Below are positions 11,101 through 23,335 of a stretch of 64,000 nt of DNA, in pieces. A program made the position numbers and the translations under genes. The notes under the pieces are model-generated. The model made no database searches and was not told the origin of the DNA. It saw only the letters and a list, made by a program, of their open reading frames with translations. The stretch's first letter is position 1. The number at the start of each line of letters is the position of its first letter. Source of the DNA: Beroe ovata (lineage: Eukaryota > Ctenophora > Nuda > Beroida > Beroidae); the NCBI GenBank assembly GCA_946803715.1, contig CAMPET010000084.1, forward strand, positions 125,596-189,595, in the 5' to 3' direction.

Positions 11101-13705
11101 CTTCATAATATTTGTGCTATTCTCAGGATTTACCGAACATCACACCAGTACACAAGTCTGACTCCCAGCTTCGACCCGTATGTCAGTAGTGAGTGGAGCA
11201 AGAGAAAACTAGCTCTCACCAGGTCAGTATAATATGAAAAAGGGTGAGAAAACACGTGAGACCTTCTCAAACCTTTCACGAGATTATTTGGGATGTGGTT
11301 TTAAACCAGGCTTTGTCAAATGAACCACGGGGTTGTTACACGAAATAACCGAAATCCTCCCCAGGTTTATCCGTGCAGTGCGCAAAGTTATCGTAGCCCA
11401 ACGTGTAACGGTCCGATTCCAAACCATGTCCCTAATCGGGAAGGAACAGAAGGTCACGCCACGTGCTGTTGACGTGGATAGTTACTGTGTTACCATGGGA
11501 ACGATAACACCCACACACCTACCACTCTACCACAAGGAAGAGTATGATATTGATATGACTCCGTCTAAACTGGGGGAAATTGCTTCACCAGGTACAAAAA
11601 ACCGTTTTCCAACTCCTCAGAATATTCATATTTAGATTTCCTGACTGATGCAGACTCTCAACTTACTCTCCCTCGCAGCTATTTCACTGAGTCTGGAGGT
11701 GATGAATCCGATATTCGATCTCCACGTTCCCCGATGCAGTCAACTTCTTCAATATACCGTGAGATTTCAACGAATTTATTATCTCAAAGAATTTCTTATC
11801 AATGATTTATTCTTTTACCGATTTAGTAAAAGGTTTTTATCCCTCAGACAAACACAATATCTAACACAATCTCTAACAAAAACTCTAACAAAAACTCTAA
11901 CACAAACTCTAAGCAACACAAGCTATCGTCCCCCTCCCTCTACCTCCCCCTCTCCACAGGAACACGAAATCGGTCTATCCGGCTACTCAGAGGCCGATCT
12001 CCCTGACCTCGGGACGGGGGCCGAGGACGAACTCACCCCAGTCCTCACGGATTCCGATACTCTCATCACGGAGACACTGAGTTTCCCAGCGGAGATGAAC
12101 CTACCGACACAGTATCCACCCCTCATGATATTCAACCCGGCTCCTAACCTCACGGTATATGGGACTCTGGATATCTTATCATGTTCGATACCAAAATATA
12201 TCATTCCATCCATCGTGATCGAGCTATGTTGAGTGATTGAGTTATTGAATTCATTAACCATAGAATATTGAGCACAAATAATTTTTGATTTCACTTGCCG
12301 ATATCTTCATTAGTCCTCCTCACAGACCCAATACGGAGGTACCGAATGTTTGGAGACAAGCGAGGAGTTCTTCCTGAACCCCTTACTCCGTAACCCCATC
12401 AAGCACAGAGGACCGATTCAGGCGCTGCACAAACAGGATGTCATAGCAGGATCTCAGCGATGGAATAAGTTCCCCTGTCAGATGCTGGTGAGTACTGGGG
12501 AGAGGGGGAAGGAAGGATATGGGGTAGAGGAGGGAAAGAGGGAGAGGGGGTTTAGAGGGGGAATTGACAGAATTGGGAGAAGGGAGGATATGGGGTAGGG
12601 GAGGGAACTGAGAGGGAGAGGGGAGATGGCGTTTTGAGGGGGAATGGAAAGAATTGACTGGATACTGCATGAGGGGGCTTGGGGGTAGTGTTTTGAGAAG
12701 AAATGAGAGTACGGTCTATATTAACCCCAGAAAGGAATCATTGATTAAACAATCACTATAAGAGAGCGACTTGGTCTTGTTCTAGTAAGTAACCCGGGAT
12801 CATGAACTTCTGAGTCTCAGCTCAAGCAATAATTCCTAGCAATAATTCTAGCAATTATTTGACACAGGTGAGTTTGAAGAACATGAGCACAATTGGGAGT
12901 GTCTGGACACCACGGAGGGAGGGCATACTGAATGATGACATCCCACCAGTCATGACAGAGCTTTCTAAAGACTTGGAGGTAGAGCTTACTCATCAGTTAT
13001 CATCATTCAAACTATCATCAATCCGAAAACGAACCCGCTCCCCGAATTCACACTGCAGCCCACTCAAACTCTAGCTCTCAATCCCTCAAATCCTCCCTTT
13101 CCTCATCTATTCACCTCATTCCCAAACTCCCCAACCTACTCCCCCTCATCATTCTCATCGCTCCCTCTATTCCCCTATAGTCCCTCCCAATTTCACTCAC
13201 TCCCCTCTCAGATTGAGGACGATGACCCGGTGGGAGTGGTGTTCCCTACCCCCCAATCCGTGGAGAGGGAGTTCCGACTCTCCTTCCCCAGTGTCCCTGA
13301 CGATCTTGTGATTCCTCAGCAATACTCATCCCATGATTCAAATGGACCAGTCCACAGGTACGTGAAATCTACAGTCTTTCATCTAAGTCTGCCATTCTAA
13401 ACGAAAACTTCCTATCATCGATCAAAACCAACTATCCATCCTTGTGTCCATGCCACCATCTTGATCCCTCCTGAAAATACTCAGATCCTCTTCTGATTCA
13501 AGCTTAGCTTTGATGAGACTTTGGCAACCCTCGTATATATTGCTCCCAATTCCTAACTCTCACTCTCCAAACCAGGATGAGCAGAGAAGAGCAGATGGCG
13601 GCAGCAGATCTGGAACGCCAGAACAAACTTGGAAAGACCATTCACAACAAACTCGGTACACTGCAGGATTGTATCAGAGACAAGAACCTTCACCTGGACA
13701 CTTAG
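5135..13705 (+). CDS. CFAP221: Cilia- and flagella-associated protein 221 (PCDP1 family), 19 exons
   Basis: Exons: 5135-5207, 5566-5669, 8218-8304, 8557-8652, 8758-8858, 8998-9110, 9497-9631, 9815-9947, 10106-10227, 10335-10479, 10810-10968, 11127-11222, 11365-11591, 11679-11758, 11960-12154, 12326-12487, 12868-12978, 13212-13357, 13576-13705. Every junction keeps phase and the product is 804 aa, close to the ~840 of vertebrate PCDP1. Family landmarks are VPNHLL near the N-terminus, LHFKGYQLGK, LTPGMSLT, IPLHAYPV, PTSGIIPG, the TFDP-like PSFDPYVSS and FNPAPNLT. The N-terminal half carries Ig-like ASH/MSP-type sequence. Known role: component of the ciliary axoneme central apparatus (C1d projection), needed for motility. 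The exon 2/3 junction aligns without a gap to the vertebrate protein although intron 2 is about 2.5 kb and filled with satellite DNA. An ATTAAA at 14067 may be the poly(A) signal. Confidence 0.93.
5238..5499. mobile_element. 262-bp TIR element (MITE) with 7-bp target duplication
   Basis: The ends form a perfect 22-bp inverted repeat (5238-5259 and 5478-5499; it begins TATGGTGGATCAGGAGGG). Both sides are flanked by GACTATG (5231-5237 and 5500-5506), a 7-bp target-site duplication. Internal copies of GGATCA(G/A)(G/A)AGGGTCAC in both orientations (around 5332, 5380, 5403, 5453) give it several nested hairpins. There is no ORF, so it is non-autonomous. It lies in CFAP221 intron 1. Confidence 0.88.
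6108..7790. repeat. 171-bp tandem satellite, about 10 copies
   Basis: The anchor word GCCCATAAC(T/G)T recurs at 6108, 6279, 6450, 6621, 6792, ~6963, 7135, 7306, 7477 and ~7649, an exact 171-bp period with a small insertion in the last copy. Copies differ by scattered substitutions. The period is a multiple of three and each unit is open for about 60 codons in one frame (containing RIDMKFGLSEF), but stops interrupt every unit, so it is not a gene. The array fills most of CFAP221 intron 2. Confidence 0.95.
8304..8473. mobile_element. Fold-back element with ~70-bp arms at CFAP221 exon 3 donor
   Basis: The left arm (8304-8373, beginning GGTATTTTTTGGG) is an imperfect reverse complement of the right arm (about 8407-8473, ending CAACAATACC). 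Shared blocks are CCCAAATGATTT, ATCACGTG, CGTTTCTTG and ATTGGT. It resembles a hairpin MITE. Its outermost GT is the splice donor of CFAP221 exon 3 (exon end 8304). No clear target-site duplication was found. Confidence 0.75.
12480..12650 (+). repeat. Purine-rich G tract, imperfect ~78-bp duplication
   Basis: CFAP221 intron 16 contains an almost pure G/A strand with many GGGG runs. A block with GGATATGGGGTAG and GAGGGGGAAT(T/G)G occurs twice in tandem. It could form G-quadruplex or triplex structures. Confidence 0.7.
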
Positions 13706-16070
13706 AACTGTCTCAAAACTGTCTTAGAACTGTCTCAAAACTGTCTTAGAATTGTCTCAAAGATCATATTATAACTGCGTAAATACAAGATAGAGACATT
13801 GAACGTACCTATTGCTTAAAGAGACCCATTGAATGGGCCGAAAATCATGATTACTATGTTTCTGTGAGATTCATCTTTATACGTGCAAGTGTAAATAGTT
13901 CCCCTTTCAGTGCTTTTCGGAGTTGTTACTAGTGATTGTTACTTTTCGGTTGCTATGCAAAGTGTCTTGTTGTTCCCATGTAAATATGTTTACGAAGAAT
14001 TTGTACTGTACAAATTTTAGATATTTATTTTCACCACCTCAACTCTGTTGTTGGATTTGTAACACCATTAAATCTTAATGATCATGGAAATTGGTATACT
14101 GCATCTCGCTGGTAAATTATGACTATGAGTATGAGTTCTGTAAAATTACGAATACCGATATAAAGACAGGAATCTTTTCATTATTCTGATCAATATTTGA
14201 TCCAAAAAAAGTCCAGCCGTATGACACAAAGGGCCCTACTCCTATAGAGGACCCCCGATAAGAACCATCACTCATAGTCAATGTGCCCATCTTATGAACC
14301 ACGGTTAAACTTGAGTGCTGACCTCTTGGTCATGGCGAACCTGTGAACCCCGCTGTCCAGTGTCCCCTAGGCTGCTGCAGCTGCTGACTATTTTGAAATT
14401 TTGCCACGTGCACAACATATTCTCTACTCAGCGTACCTTCTCCAAACACGTTTATATTAAACACGTTCTGCTTACTATCAACACTATATGTATTGCTAGC
14501 TGCTGATGATCAAAGCTCGAGTCGTGGTTCCTTTATGTTTTAAACGACCACACTCACGCGCCATAAAGTTTCAGTAACTGTTAATAAATAGTTAAACGAA
14601 ATGTGCAGCAGCGCTTTTGTAAGTTTTAAATTTAATAATACCAGAATTGTATTTTACTTCAATAGTTAATTGTAAAGTAAGTTGGAAATTGAATTTTGTT
14701 TAACTTGCTCAGTTTTTCGTCCCTAAAATCATAGGTACATATATATTGAGCTTACTCTTAGAGACGAGTTTTTTCTCTTCAAAGCATGGCGTTAGTTTCT
14801 TTTTTTTAAAATTTTCTGAAGCGGTACCGTCAATAGTAAATTCGTTATATTTTCATTGCATGTAACGGATACACTAGGATCTTTCCTTGCTTCAATGCTT
14901 CATAATATTCCGTGATTTGAGTTTTTGCGAGTTATGACTGCAAGTGCAAGTGTTAGAGAGTGCGTCATGGTTTCCATTTCTACAAAGTTTTCCAGCTTCT
15001 TGTGTTTATGTCTTATGACCATAAACAATAAACCATACGTCAGTTGCAGTTTACTAACTCTGTCTCTTAGTCAAGGAATCGCTATTGCATATATAGTATT
15101 AAAGTAGTAGACTATTGGACAAGAATCGATATGATTCGGTCATACTCTTCATTAAGCTGTTGTTATACTTATAGCTTGTCAAAAAAACATTTCCCTCTCT
15201 CTTTCTTCCTCTCTCTCTCAGACGTAAGGAGAACTTCTTTCAATCTGTAGTTTTGTTGTCATTCACATCAGGAGAGTCGTTAGTAGTCACTAGATAGTGA
15301 TCACACACATAGTGCTGTGATTGGGAGCTATGTGCTGGACACTGCATTGTGGAGTGTGGACACTGCGCTCATTGACGCTGTGGATAGTGGAGTCCACAGT
15401 CAGAACAGACTGCAGTAGGTGGTCCATATTCATATGCGACCGTGGACCGGGGACCCTTCTACTTCGACCCTTCAAGTCCGATCTACTTCTAGTTCTAGAC
15501 GTTATTCTTATCTCGCTATGATTCTCTGTGTGGTAATTCTAATTAATTACTAATCACGATTCTAATTATATCCCACGTGATGATTAATCATACTTATTAA
15601 TCCATAGTTCTGGTAAGCTTTCGTGCTGAATTCTATCGTGTTCAAGCCATGCTTTAAGCTAAGGTGTTCCTGTAGAGGTTGTGTGGGGTTTATGATAAAT
15701 CATGGTATGGTGCATATTGATGTTCATGATTTAATTTCAGTATAAATTACATTAAGGGTGGGCTAAGGTTATTTTGAGTTTATTATTGCAAACGTTTAGT
15801 ATCAGCTTTGATGAGTCTGATTCCATGATCCTTGCTCGTGAAACTGCGATGCCTAGCTGTGTTTCCATCGCATATTTGTACAACATGGTTGTACTTGTAG
15901 TTGTACAACTTGGTTGTGTAGTATATTAAGTGACAATATATTAGTAGTATATCATAAGTAGTATATCAAGTGATAATATGACTGATATTGTCACTTAATA
16001 AACTGTCCTCTTAGAAAAGTTCAGTACCGATCGAGAACTCGAGTGAGGAGATCAAGGATGGTTTGATAGA
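13706..16070. other. Intergenic, no gene seen
   Basis: After the CFAP221 stop there is a small tandem repeat of AACTGTCT(C/T)A (13706-13760) and an ATTAAA at 14067-14072. The rest is AT-rich with only short, composition-like ORFs. A polypyrimidine stretch at 15185-15225 could belong to an upstream untranslated exon of the next gene, but no matching exon was found. Confidence 0.6.
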
Positions 16071-18296
16071 ATGAATAGTAATAAGGAGATCAAGATATTC
16101 AAGGAGCTCTCTTACAGAGAGGTTGGTCTTCAATGATGAAGATGTGATGCATCCATGTGCATATGTGCCCATCGATCAATCACAGAATTCACTCAAGCAA
16201 TCAATTGAAAGTACAGATCTCATGAACTCTTATCATTCTTAATCTGACGGCCAATCTAGATGTTATACCAATCTGAAGCTGATGTAACATCACCCTTAAT
16301 ATCTCGAAAAGTGAACGCTTCACTCTGAATCCCAGCCACTCTAACTTTACTCTAAATCCCAGCTGCCTCACTCTAACTTTACTCTAAATCCCAGCTTCCT
16401 GACTACCGGTACAAAGCTGCTGATGAAATAGCTGCAGAACCCAGTACGACAGTCAAACAATCAACAGGCAGTCCAGTGAGGTCCCTCACGAACAAAAACT
16501 CTCCCATCAACACCCCACCCGCCAACAAAACCCGCCAGCAGAATCCCGCCGCCAGCAGTAGCGGGAGTGTGGGAGTGGGCGGGGTTATCCGAGTGCTGAG
16601 TATGTGCAACACTCATGAGGTTACCGAGAGAACAAACGCACAGGTGAATTATGAAAAAATAGCTATAGTGACGTAGGAATGCATGCGATGAAATTCGTTG
16701 ACACCACTGTGACTACGTCAGATCAGGCATTGGAGTGTGTGACGAATGGGTACCGTGTTCGTCACAACTTGCTGACACCACTGCAAAACTGTGACGTAGG
16801 AACGCATGCGATGAAATTCGTTGACACCACTATGACCACGTCAGATCAGGCATTGGAGTGTGTGACGAATGTGAACCGTATTCGTTGAATTTCGTTGACA
16901 CAGGACGGACCTGTCTCAGTCTGACGCGACGGACCAGAGTCTAATTTAGAACGAGATACCCATTACTGATACTCGCGCTATCTTATAATTTATCTACAAT
17001 TAGGTCCTGGAGAATCAGAAAAAATATGTAGATACTCACGTGATTATAATATCTCCTCCGCAGACAATCCAGGAAGATCTGGACCGAACTGTGGGGGACA
17101 TCACTCGATCTCTGTCATTCAGCCCAGATGTGTTTGAAGAGAGGGCAGCTGAGTTCCTCCCATACATCAATCAGAGTGGTCACCATGGTAACCAGAGATG
17201 CCATGCCAACCTATTCGCCATCCCTACAGGTATATGAGATGAGGCCGGCGTGAGATGATTGGGTATCTATATGATTTTTATTAAATGAATATGAACAATA
17301 GGAATGGAATAATGGATGGGGAATTGGGATAAAATGTTTTGTCCAAAGCTAAAGTTTGGATGAAACCCCCTTCCCTTTTTCAGGATTGAAAAAGGCGGGA
17401 ACCCCACCTTGTTTCTATAGTAACAAGAGTAAATGTCGGGCCACACCCTCAACTCATCTCCCCTGTATTCTGAAAGATTGTGGAAACTCTTCAAAAACTG
17501 CCCCAATCGTCACAACACCAGGTAAAGTGCTAAAATTATTTAGCGAAATTTTCAAGAAATTCTCGTTTCTACAAATGCGAATATCGAAATTCTAAATTTT
17601 TTCGTAAAATTTGTTGAATAATTTGAAACTATCTATTGATATCAACAACCTAATTAGAATTAGAAATAGATCATGTCAACATCCTCACAGGAAGTAGGAG
17701 TAAACGAGCACCAGACAAAGCAGGTCCTAGCTCCACTCTGATGGGCGGTGGGGTTGCGGGGGGTTCACCCTCAAAACAGAAACCCCCTGTCAAGACAGGG
17801 CCGGGTGAGGGTACTGCTCATACTGGCAAAGACTACGAGGACGAAGTTATGCTGAGTTGTCTGAGCCCTTCCACAGTCGAGCTCATAGGTCAGTACGTGT
17901 ATGAGGAGGGGGGACATTGAATTTGAACTATAGCCATAGGCTCAGCTGAGGGGGGTGATCATGACCAGATGTTAATTGTAGTACTAATCGTACTTCTAAT
18001 CGTGACTAAAGTTAAATGATAATTAGATAATGATTAAATATCAAATTTGATGTGCGAGGACCGAGGCGCATATTGAATCTGATGACAATTCAATCCTTAG
18101 ATTTCAATCAGTCCCTTCAAACCGATCAGACTCATAGGTGCTCTGTGTTGTTTCTGAGGATGATTATTCAATTCAATGGCGAATCTTTTCAGTGAGCAGA
18201 CTTACACACGGTCTCCAGCAGGATAGACTGAAGAAGAAGTTCCAGATTTCCGTGAAACCGTCCAGCACAGACTCAGACCCTATTAGAATTTTCTGA
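16071..18296 (+). CDS. Unrecognised 301-aa protein, 6 exons
   Basis: Exons: 16071-16121, 16395-16643, 17064-17229, 17384-17521, 17691-17888 and 18193-18296. All junctions keep phase (0, 0, 1, 1, 1) and acceptors have good polypyrimidine tracts. The start ATG (MNSNKEIKIF) is the first one that joins in frame; the exon-1 donor GAG|GTTGGT is weak, so the true 5' end is less certain. The protein has an N-terminal charged part, a Ser/Thr/Pro/Asn-rich linker, an amphipathic block (SLSFSPDVFEERAAEFLPYI), a Cys-bearing middle (at least five Cys in exon 4 and its junctions), and a basic SRSKRAP region. No domain family is recognised. A poly(A) signal lies 210 bp past the stop. It may be a lineage-specific or fast-evolving nuclear protein (inference). 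Confidence 0.68.
16330..16394 (+). repeat. Tandemly duplicated splice acceptor
   Basis: The 32-bp unit CTNCCTCACTCTAACTTTA plus CTCTAAATCCCAG is repeated head to tail, so two (with a degenerate third, CTCTGAATCCCAG) near-identical acceptors precede exon 2 of the unrecognised gene. The used site is 16394; the upstream copy is 32 bp away and would shift the frame and meet a stop. Confidence 0.65.
16668..16913. repeat. 123-bp tandem duplication
   Basis: The segment starting GTGACGTAGGAA at 16668 is repeated at 16791, with high identity through GATGAAATTCGTTGACACCAC and CAGATCAGGCATTGGAGTG. It lies in intron 2 of the unrecognised gene. The 123-bp period keeps a frame open across both copies, but the sequence lies between exons and is not coding in the model. 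Confidence 0.85.
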
Positions 18297-18504
18297 TCAA
18301 AACTCGAGCCATTCGGAATTCAAACCTTCAATCATGGTTAAAGTTGCTGTTCGTGAACAGTTCTTTTGTCAAAGAAGTAATTGGCATCATTCCAGCTCAT
18401 ACTCATAGCGAGGCCGGTTGCAGATTGATTCCCAGGAGACAAAGGCGATAAAAGTTGAAATAGTCGCTGTAAATTTTGTGGAGTTTAAACTTTATTTAAC
18501 TTAT

Positions 18505-18510
18505 AATAAA
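18505..18510 (+). terminator. Poly(A) signal AATAAA
   Basis: A canonical AATAAA lies 210 bp downstream of the stop of the six-exon unrecognised gene and is followed by a T-rich stretch. Confidence 0.5.
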
Positions 18511-19825
18511 GGTTCCACTCAGTATTGTTATTATAATAAGGAGTGACCTTATACTGTCATGTGAAATTTCTTGCGTACGATCGACATCACGGTAGAATAG
18601 ATTCAGCGGCACTTTCCATAATTTTTATTTTTCCAAGAAATGGATCAAGAAATTTTCGTACCACCCAATAAACATTCCCTCTTTGGTCAAAAGAAACTAG
18701 GAAGTTTTTGAATGTTAAAGGAAATGTATAGATTGTCTCATGGTACAGCATTGTCTTTGAAAAACAACAACTCTTAATATGTACAAGGAAACTGTGTCGT
18801 CAGGGGAACCAATGACGTCATAATATTGCCATATAAGGAATAATTTTACGTCATTGGATCGCCAAAACATTCATTAATTCCCCGATCAATCTATCTAATA
18901 ATATTCGTGAAATTCAATGTCAACTATACTGAAGTTCTTTTCATCTGACTCTCAGCTTCTTTTTGCTAGGCAGATATATATCATTTGATAATTGTTGACG
19001 GTTGACATTAAATTTGACAGCAAGCATCTTTAAAAACTCCTGTATAAAAATATACAATTTATAATCCATGATGACAACTAAAATAGCAATAATAATAATA
19101 AATTCTAACCAATTTCATTATATAATTAGGAACGCAGGGGAAGTGCAAGCTTTCTCAGCCACGCCCTTCGATATGAAACGGAAAATAGTCTGAAATTTGC
19201 TCTTTTAAATAATATCGATCTGGAGAATTCTCTTAAATGCAATCATAGCTTTTCCCTATATATAATCTTAAACGAAAGGAATCTTAAGTTTTGAATATTT
19301 ACTGAATGATTAACATCTATATTGGATCGGGCCTCTGTGAATCAGGGGGTCTGTATCAATCATGCAGGGATAAGGGGGAGGGGTCAAAATAGTATAATTA
19401 TTGGGAAATTGCCAATTCACAGAGACAATTTTTGAGGAGTCTGGAAGTTAATTAAAAAGGGTATTTTTCACAGGATAAAGGTTCATAGTAAAACTCTTAA
19501 CAAAATTTAATAAATTTTACATTTCTAATATATTCAAAAAACAAAGCTAAGTTAAAACATCTCAATTTTCAATTAATATCAATCTAATTTACTTATATAC
19601 TCTCTCCAAAGATATTAATTATGATAAGAAATGAATTGCTAAAAGGCAACCATGATCAGAAAACTTGAGGAGTGACACGTTTCATTAATTTCTTATTCCA
19701 AATACTTAATTTGGTTTTAATTTTAATTAATTCTCCCTTCGATTGCAGCCTATTTGAGATGCAACATCAATCATGCACGATTAAAACCGGCCAGTGCTAT
19801 CGCCATGCACTTGAACTAATCATCC

Positions 19826-20250
19826 CCAACAAAATATATTATTGCGATGGGTGATCGAATAATAATGCATCAATAACTTTGCAGAGTAATTTGATCCCGT
19901 ATAATCATGTAAATTGTTCAAATGCTTGTCAGCAAATTCCATGACAGACATGCATTATGCTACGTTCAGCTGAAAACGTGTGTGTGTGTGTGTTTTCCGT
20001 TTATTGTATAGAAGTGTATTAACATGGATCTTTTGGATCACGGAGCGCATATGGCNCCAACAAAATATATTATTGCGATGGGTGATCGACAAATAAATGC
20101 ATCAATAACTTTGCAAAGTAATTTGTTCCCGTATTATCATGTAAATTGTTCAAATGCTTGTCAGCAAATTCCATGACAGACATGCATTATGCTACTTCAG
20201 CTGCAAACGTGTGTGTGTGTTTTCCGGTTATTGTATAGAAGTGTATTGGA
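19826..20250. repeat. Near-identical direct duplication around a single N
   Basis: The ~200-bp sequence starting CCAACAAAATATATTATTGC at 19826 recurs at 20057 directly after an N at 20056, with a few substitutions and a shorter GT tract in the second copy. A lone N at the joint suggests two alleles laid side by side by the assembler rather than a real tandem repeat. Confidence 0.8.
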
Positions 20251-20690
20251 AAACATCAACAACATATTAAAAACGTTCAAAACACGTGTGAGTGTCCATG
20301 CGCTGATAGTTTGAAGCTTATATGACCGTGTGTTTGTGTGTAAGAAGTACAATGTACATTGAATGTACTATGTACAATGTATTCAGTTACACGTCATGAA
20401 AAACATACATTTCATGCGAAATGAGCACGATTAGGATTGGAAAACCTAATCGAAGTGTATTTTGTGAAGAGTACATTTTGTGTACAAATAGGTTCATTGT
20501 ACAATGTACATTCCATACACACAAATACACCCGGACAGCTTATTCTGATTATCGCAGTTTGATAAGCTCCAAATAAATCATAACAAAAGTCACATGCATC
20601 CTCCATTTTGATTACGTCAATGCTGATCGCATTCGCAGCGCGCAAATTGTCGATTATATTTGCGACACTTATTCACATGTAAATAGGGCT

Positions 20691-20740
20691 GTTACCATGG
20701 TAACACCAACTGAGTTACCAGCTGGTAACACCATGGCAAC
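20691..20740. promoter_or_regulatory. Cluster of palindromic X-box-like motifs
   Basis: GTTACCATGGTAAC (20691-20704) and GTTACCAGCTGGTAAC (20714-20729) are perfect palindromes, followed by ACCATGGCAAC. They match the RFX-factor X-box consensus (two GTTNCC/GGNAAC half sites). Function here is inferred. Confidence 0.5.
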
Positions 20741-23312
20741 GCACAAAAAGAGCGGCGTTGGTTCATGCGGGTCATGCACTGCGGCAGTCAGACGGAATCT
20801 GAAACACGGTCAACGTTAGCAAATACTCAAATCTGTAATGAAACATATCCCCTGATTATTCATGAACTAGTTTCCATGGTAACTTTAGATTTTAAAGGAA
20901 AAATATTCCTCATGTTTTCTGAAATACGGTTCAGAGCTCTCTGAACCAAAATTTTGGTCTTTCGTAACTAACCGGCTCCCGGTTGCAACAAGAAAAACCG
21001 TTAAACTATGCATAGAAATCTAAAAACTACAAAAAATAAAACTGATATCATTATTAACGAAATATAAAATCTCGAATGTCACTGCATAATTTCACGTGCA
21101 TATCAAAAATAAAGGGTGGAAAGAAAGATAGAGATATCACTTCGTTTATGATAAAAACTCGAACTCCGAAGGTTAATTATTACCATCCAATATGATTAAT
21201 ACAACGTGGACGGTAATCTCAATCTCATGCGCTTAAAATTGTCAATTAGACATTGAGTCAGACCTAGTCAGACTCGTTTATAGCCTAAATCTAAAATAAA
21301 GTCCAACTTTCCTCATGCAATTTGAATATAATTCTGATGCCCAGGGGTTTTGCAGGAGCCGAGGGCCCTAATCAATAACTATAGCTCCATTTGTGATAAG
21401 GGAAATAAGTATAGCGGCTGTCGTGCCAACCAGTTTATTGATTTTCACGACGGGATACTATCCAGATACGACATATATGCCGCTTAATAACTTAAAGCCG
21501 GACCTATATTAACAGATTACATTTACTGATCTAGATCGAACAACGTGGCAAACAGACATACTATCATTCTTTGCTTGATGTCCGAGCAAAACTTCTCTGA
21601 TTTCTTGCTCGATCAGTTCAACAATAAATTAAATCTTATGGCTTACTACTACGGACAAAAAAGTTTGTTTTGGCTTTTCAACTTTCTATGAATTCAGTCC
21701 GACGCTATTCACGCAAACATGGCGGTATAGCGCGTGAGTTGTCATGGTAACGCGTGAGTCATGGTCTTAACAACACGGCACGTGATAAGCTACAGGGGAT
21801 ACCATTGGTAGCTCGCCAAATCTGTCACCTGACAATTGGGGGAGGTTTAGACATGATATCGGAGGGGAAGGGTTCATGCTTCATGCAGATTATTATAAGT
21901 GTCCAAATAATATATGTAAAAGCATTTTTTTTGGAAAATATAGAACTTCTCGAATCGAGGACTTCGATGTGTTTAATAAGACAGAGAAATTAAATACAAA
22001 TCCGATGTATATATTCATTTATGCTATGAGAAGCGGTCATCATCACATTCTGATACATAACCCATTAACCCGTGTATTTGAAGAGAAACATCCATAATGC
22101 AGTGTTACTAAAGATAGCACTTGAATGCATGGAACCAGCCAAAATGGTGATCAGAGGTTTTTACTTTTAGGTTGTCGGTTTTCAACCATTTCTCGTTGAT
22201 TCAGCTCAAAAATTTGAGATATGCGTCAAAAGTAGGTCAGAAACTCTTTGTTCGTGACTTCGCTCCAGTTGGGCGTTCCCACAAAATTTTGTCTCCAATA
22301 AGTATATCGTCTGTCTAGCATACAAACTGTCTTCAGAAACCCTCAGAATATGTCCACAATTTTCTGGGAAAATTTAACTGAAAAACTCGTTCGCTTGTCA
22401 TCGAACGCTTCTAACTAATTTAGAAAACTTGTAACAAGGAGCAGTATTATTTGCTTCGAATCCTTAAAACTTGAAACTAATTTTTCCCGGAATTGAGATT
22501 TTCAAAAACCTGCAATCTGGAAGTTATTGTATTCCAATCCATGCATTCCCAAATGTTTTGTCATGCGAAACTGCGTCAACCAGTTCAATACTCGGGCATT
22601 TATTCCGTATAAGGAATAATTAGGTGTCGGTATAGCACAAGACTTCTGCACATCACTGCGCGCACTCATCATGCTGTAAATGATCCGATTGGGTGCTCAT
22701 CCACATCTCACATACTTATGTCGTGTTTGTAGCCGTTGTTGTTGTTGTGTCAAGAAATGATCACATCACTTATCATAAGTTTACATCTGTGGAAGATATT
22801 CTATATCTTATCCGTCAATTCTAGTGTCTTATTGATCCAGTGTGTTATTGATTCTCCGAGAATTTATGCAAACACTTCTAGGGATCAATAATGATAAGTA
22901 CAAAGGTCAGCTGTTATAAACGGGCAGTTTTTTGGATAAATGAACCATTCAACTTGTAATTTGTTACCGTTTGTAACCCTTTCACATAGAAGCTTATCCT
23001 ATTATAGTTCAAGGTGTGCTCATCAAACCAGCGTTGATATATATTACAATGGTGTGGCATCCATGCATCTTTCATGAGAATTATATCACGACAGAAATAG
23101 ATAGAGAGGGGGATGTGAAATATTCGGCCATGCGTAAACCAAAGGGAGCCTCACAATGACGATCGATAGCCACATACTATGATTCCATTCGTCCACTATA
23201 TTGCAAGTACAAACAAACACAAGACAGCCTAGGAAGGGAAGGTTATCTCTTTGATTTACACATTCTGCTTGAAATAGTAACATATGGAAAGTTTCAGTGA
23301 TGATTGGTTGAC

Positions 23313-23335
23313 ATCAGTGATGACTCATCACTGAT
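23313..23335. promoter_or_regulatory. 23-bp palindrome centred on an AP-1 site
   Basis: ATCAGTGATGA and TCATCACTGAT flank a single central C; the centre reads TGACTCA, the bZIP (AP-1/GCN4) consensus. The symmetry extends well beyond the core site. Confidence 0.45.

Noticed and set aside
16679-16888. 69-codon ORF with an internal repeat
   Set aside because: It lies in an intron and is explained by the 123-bp tandem duplication.
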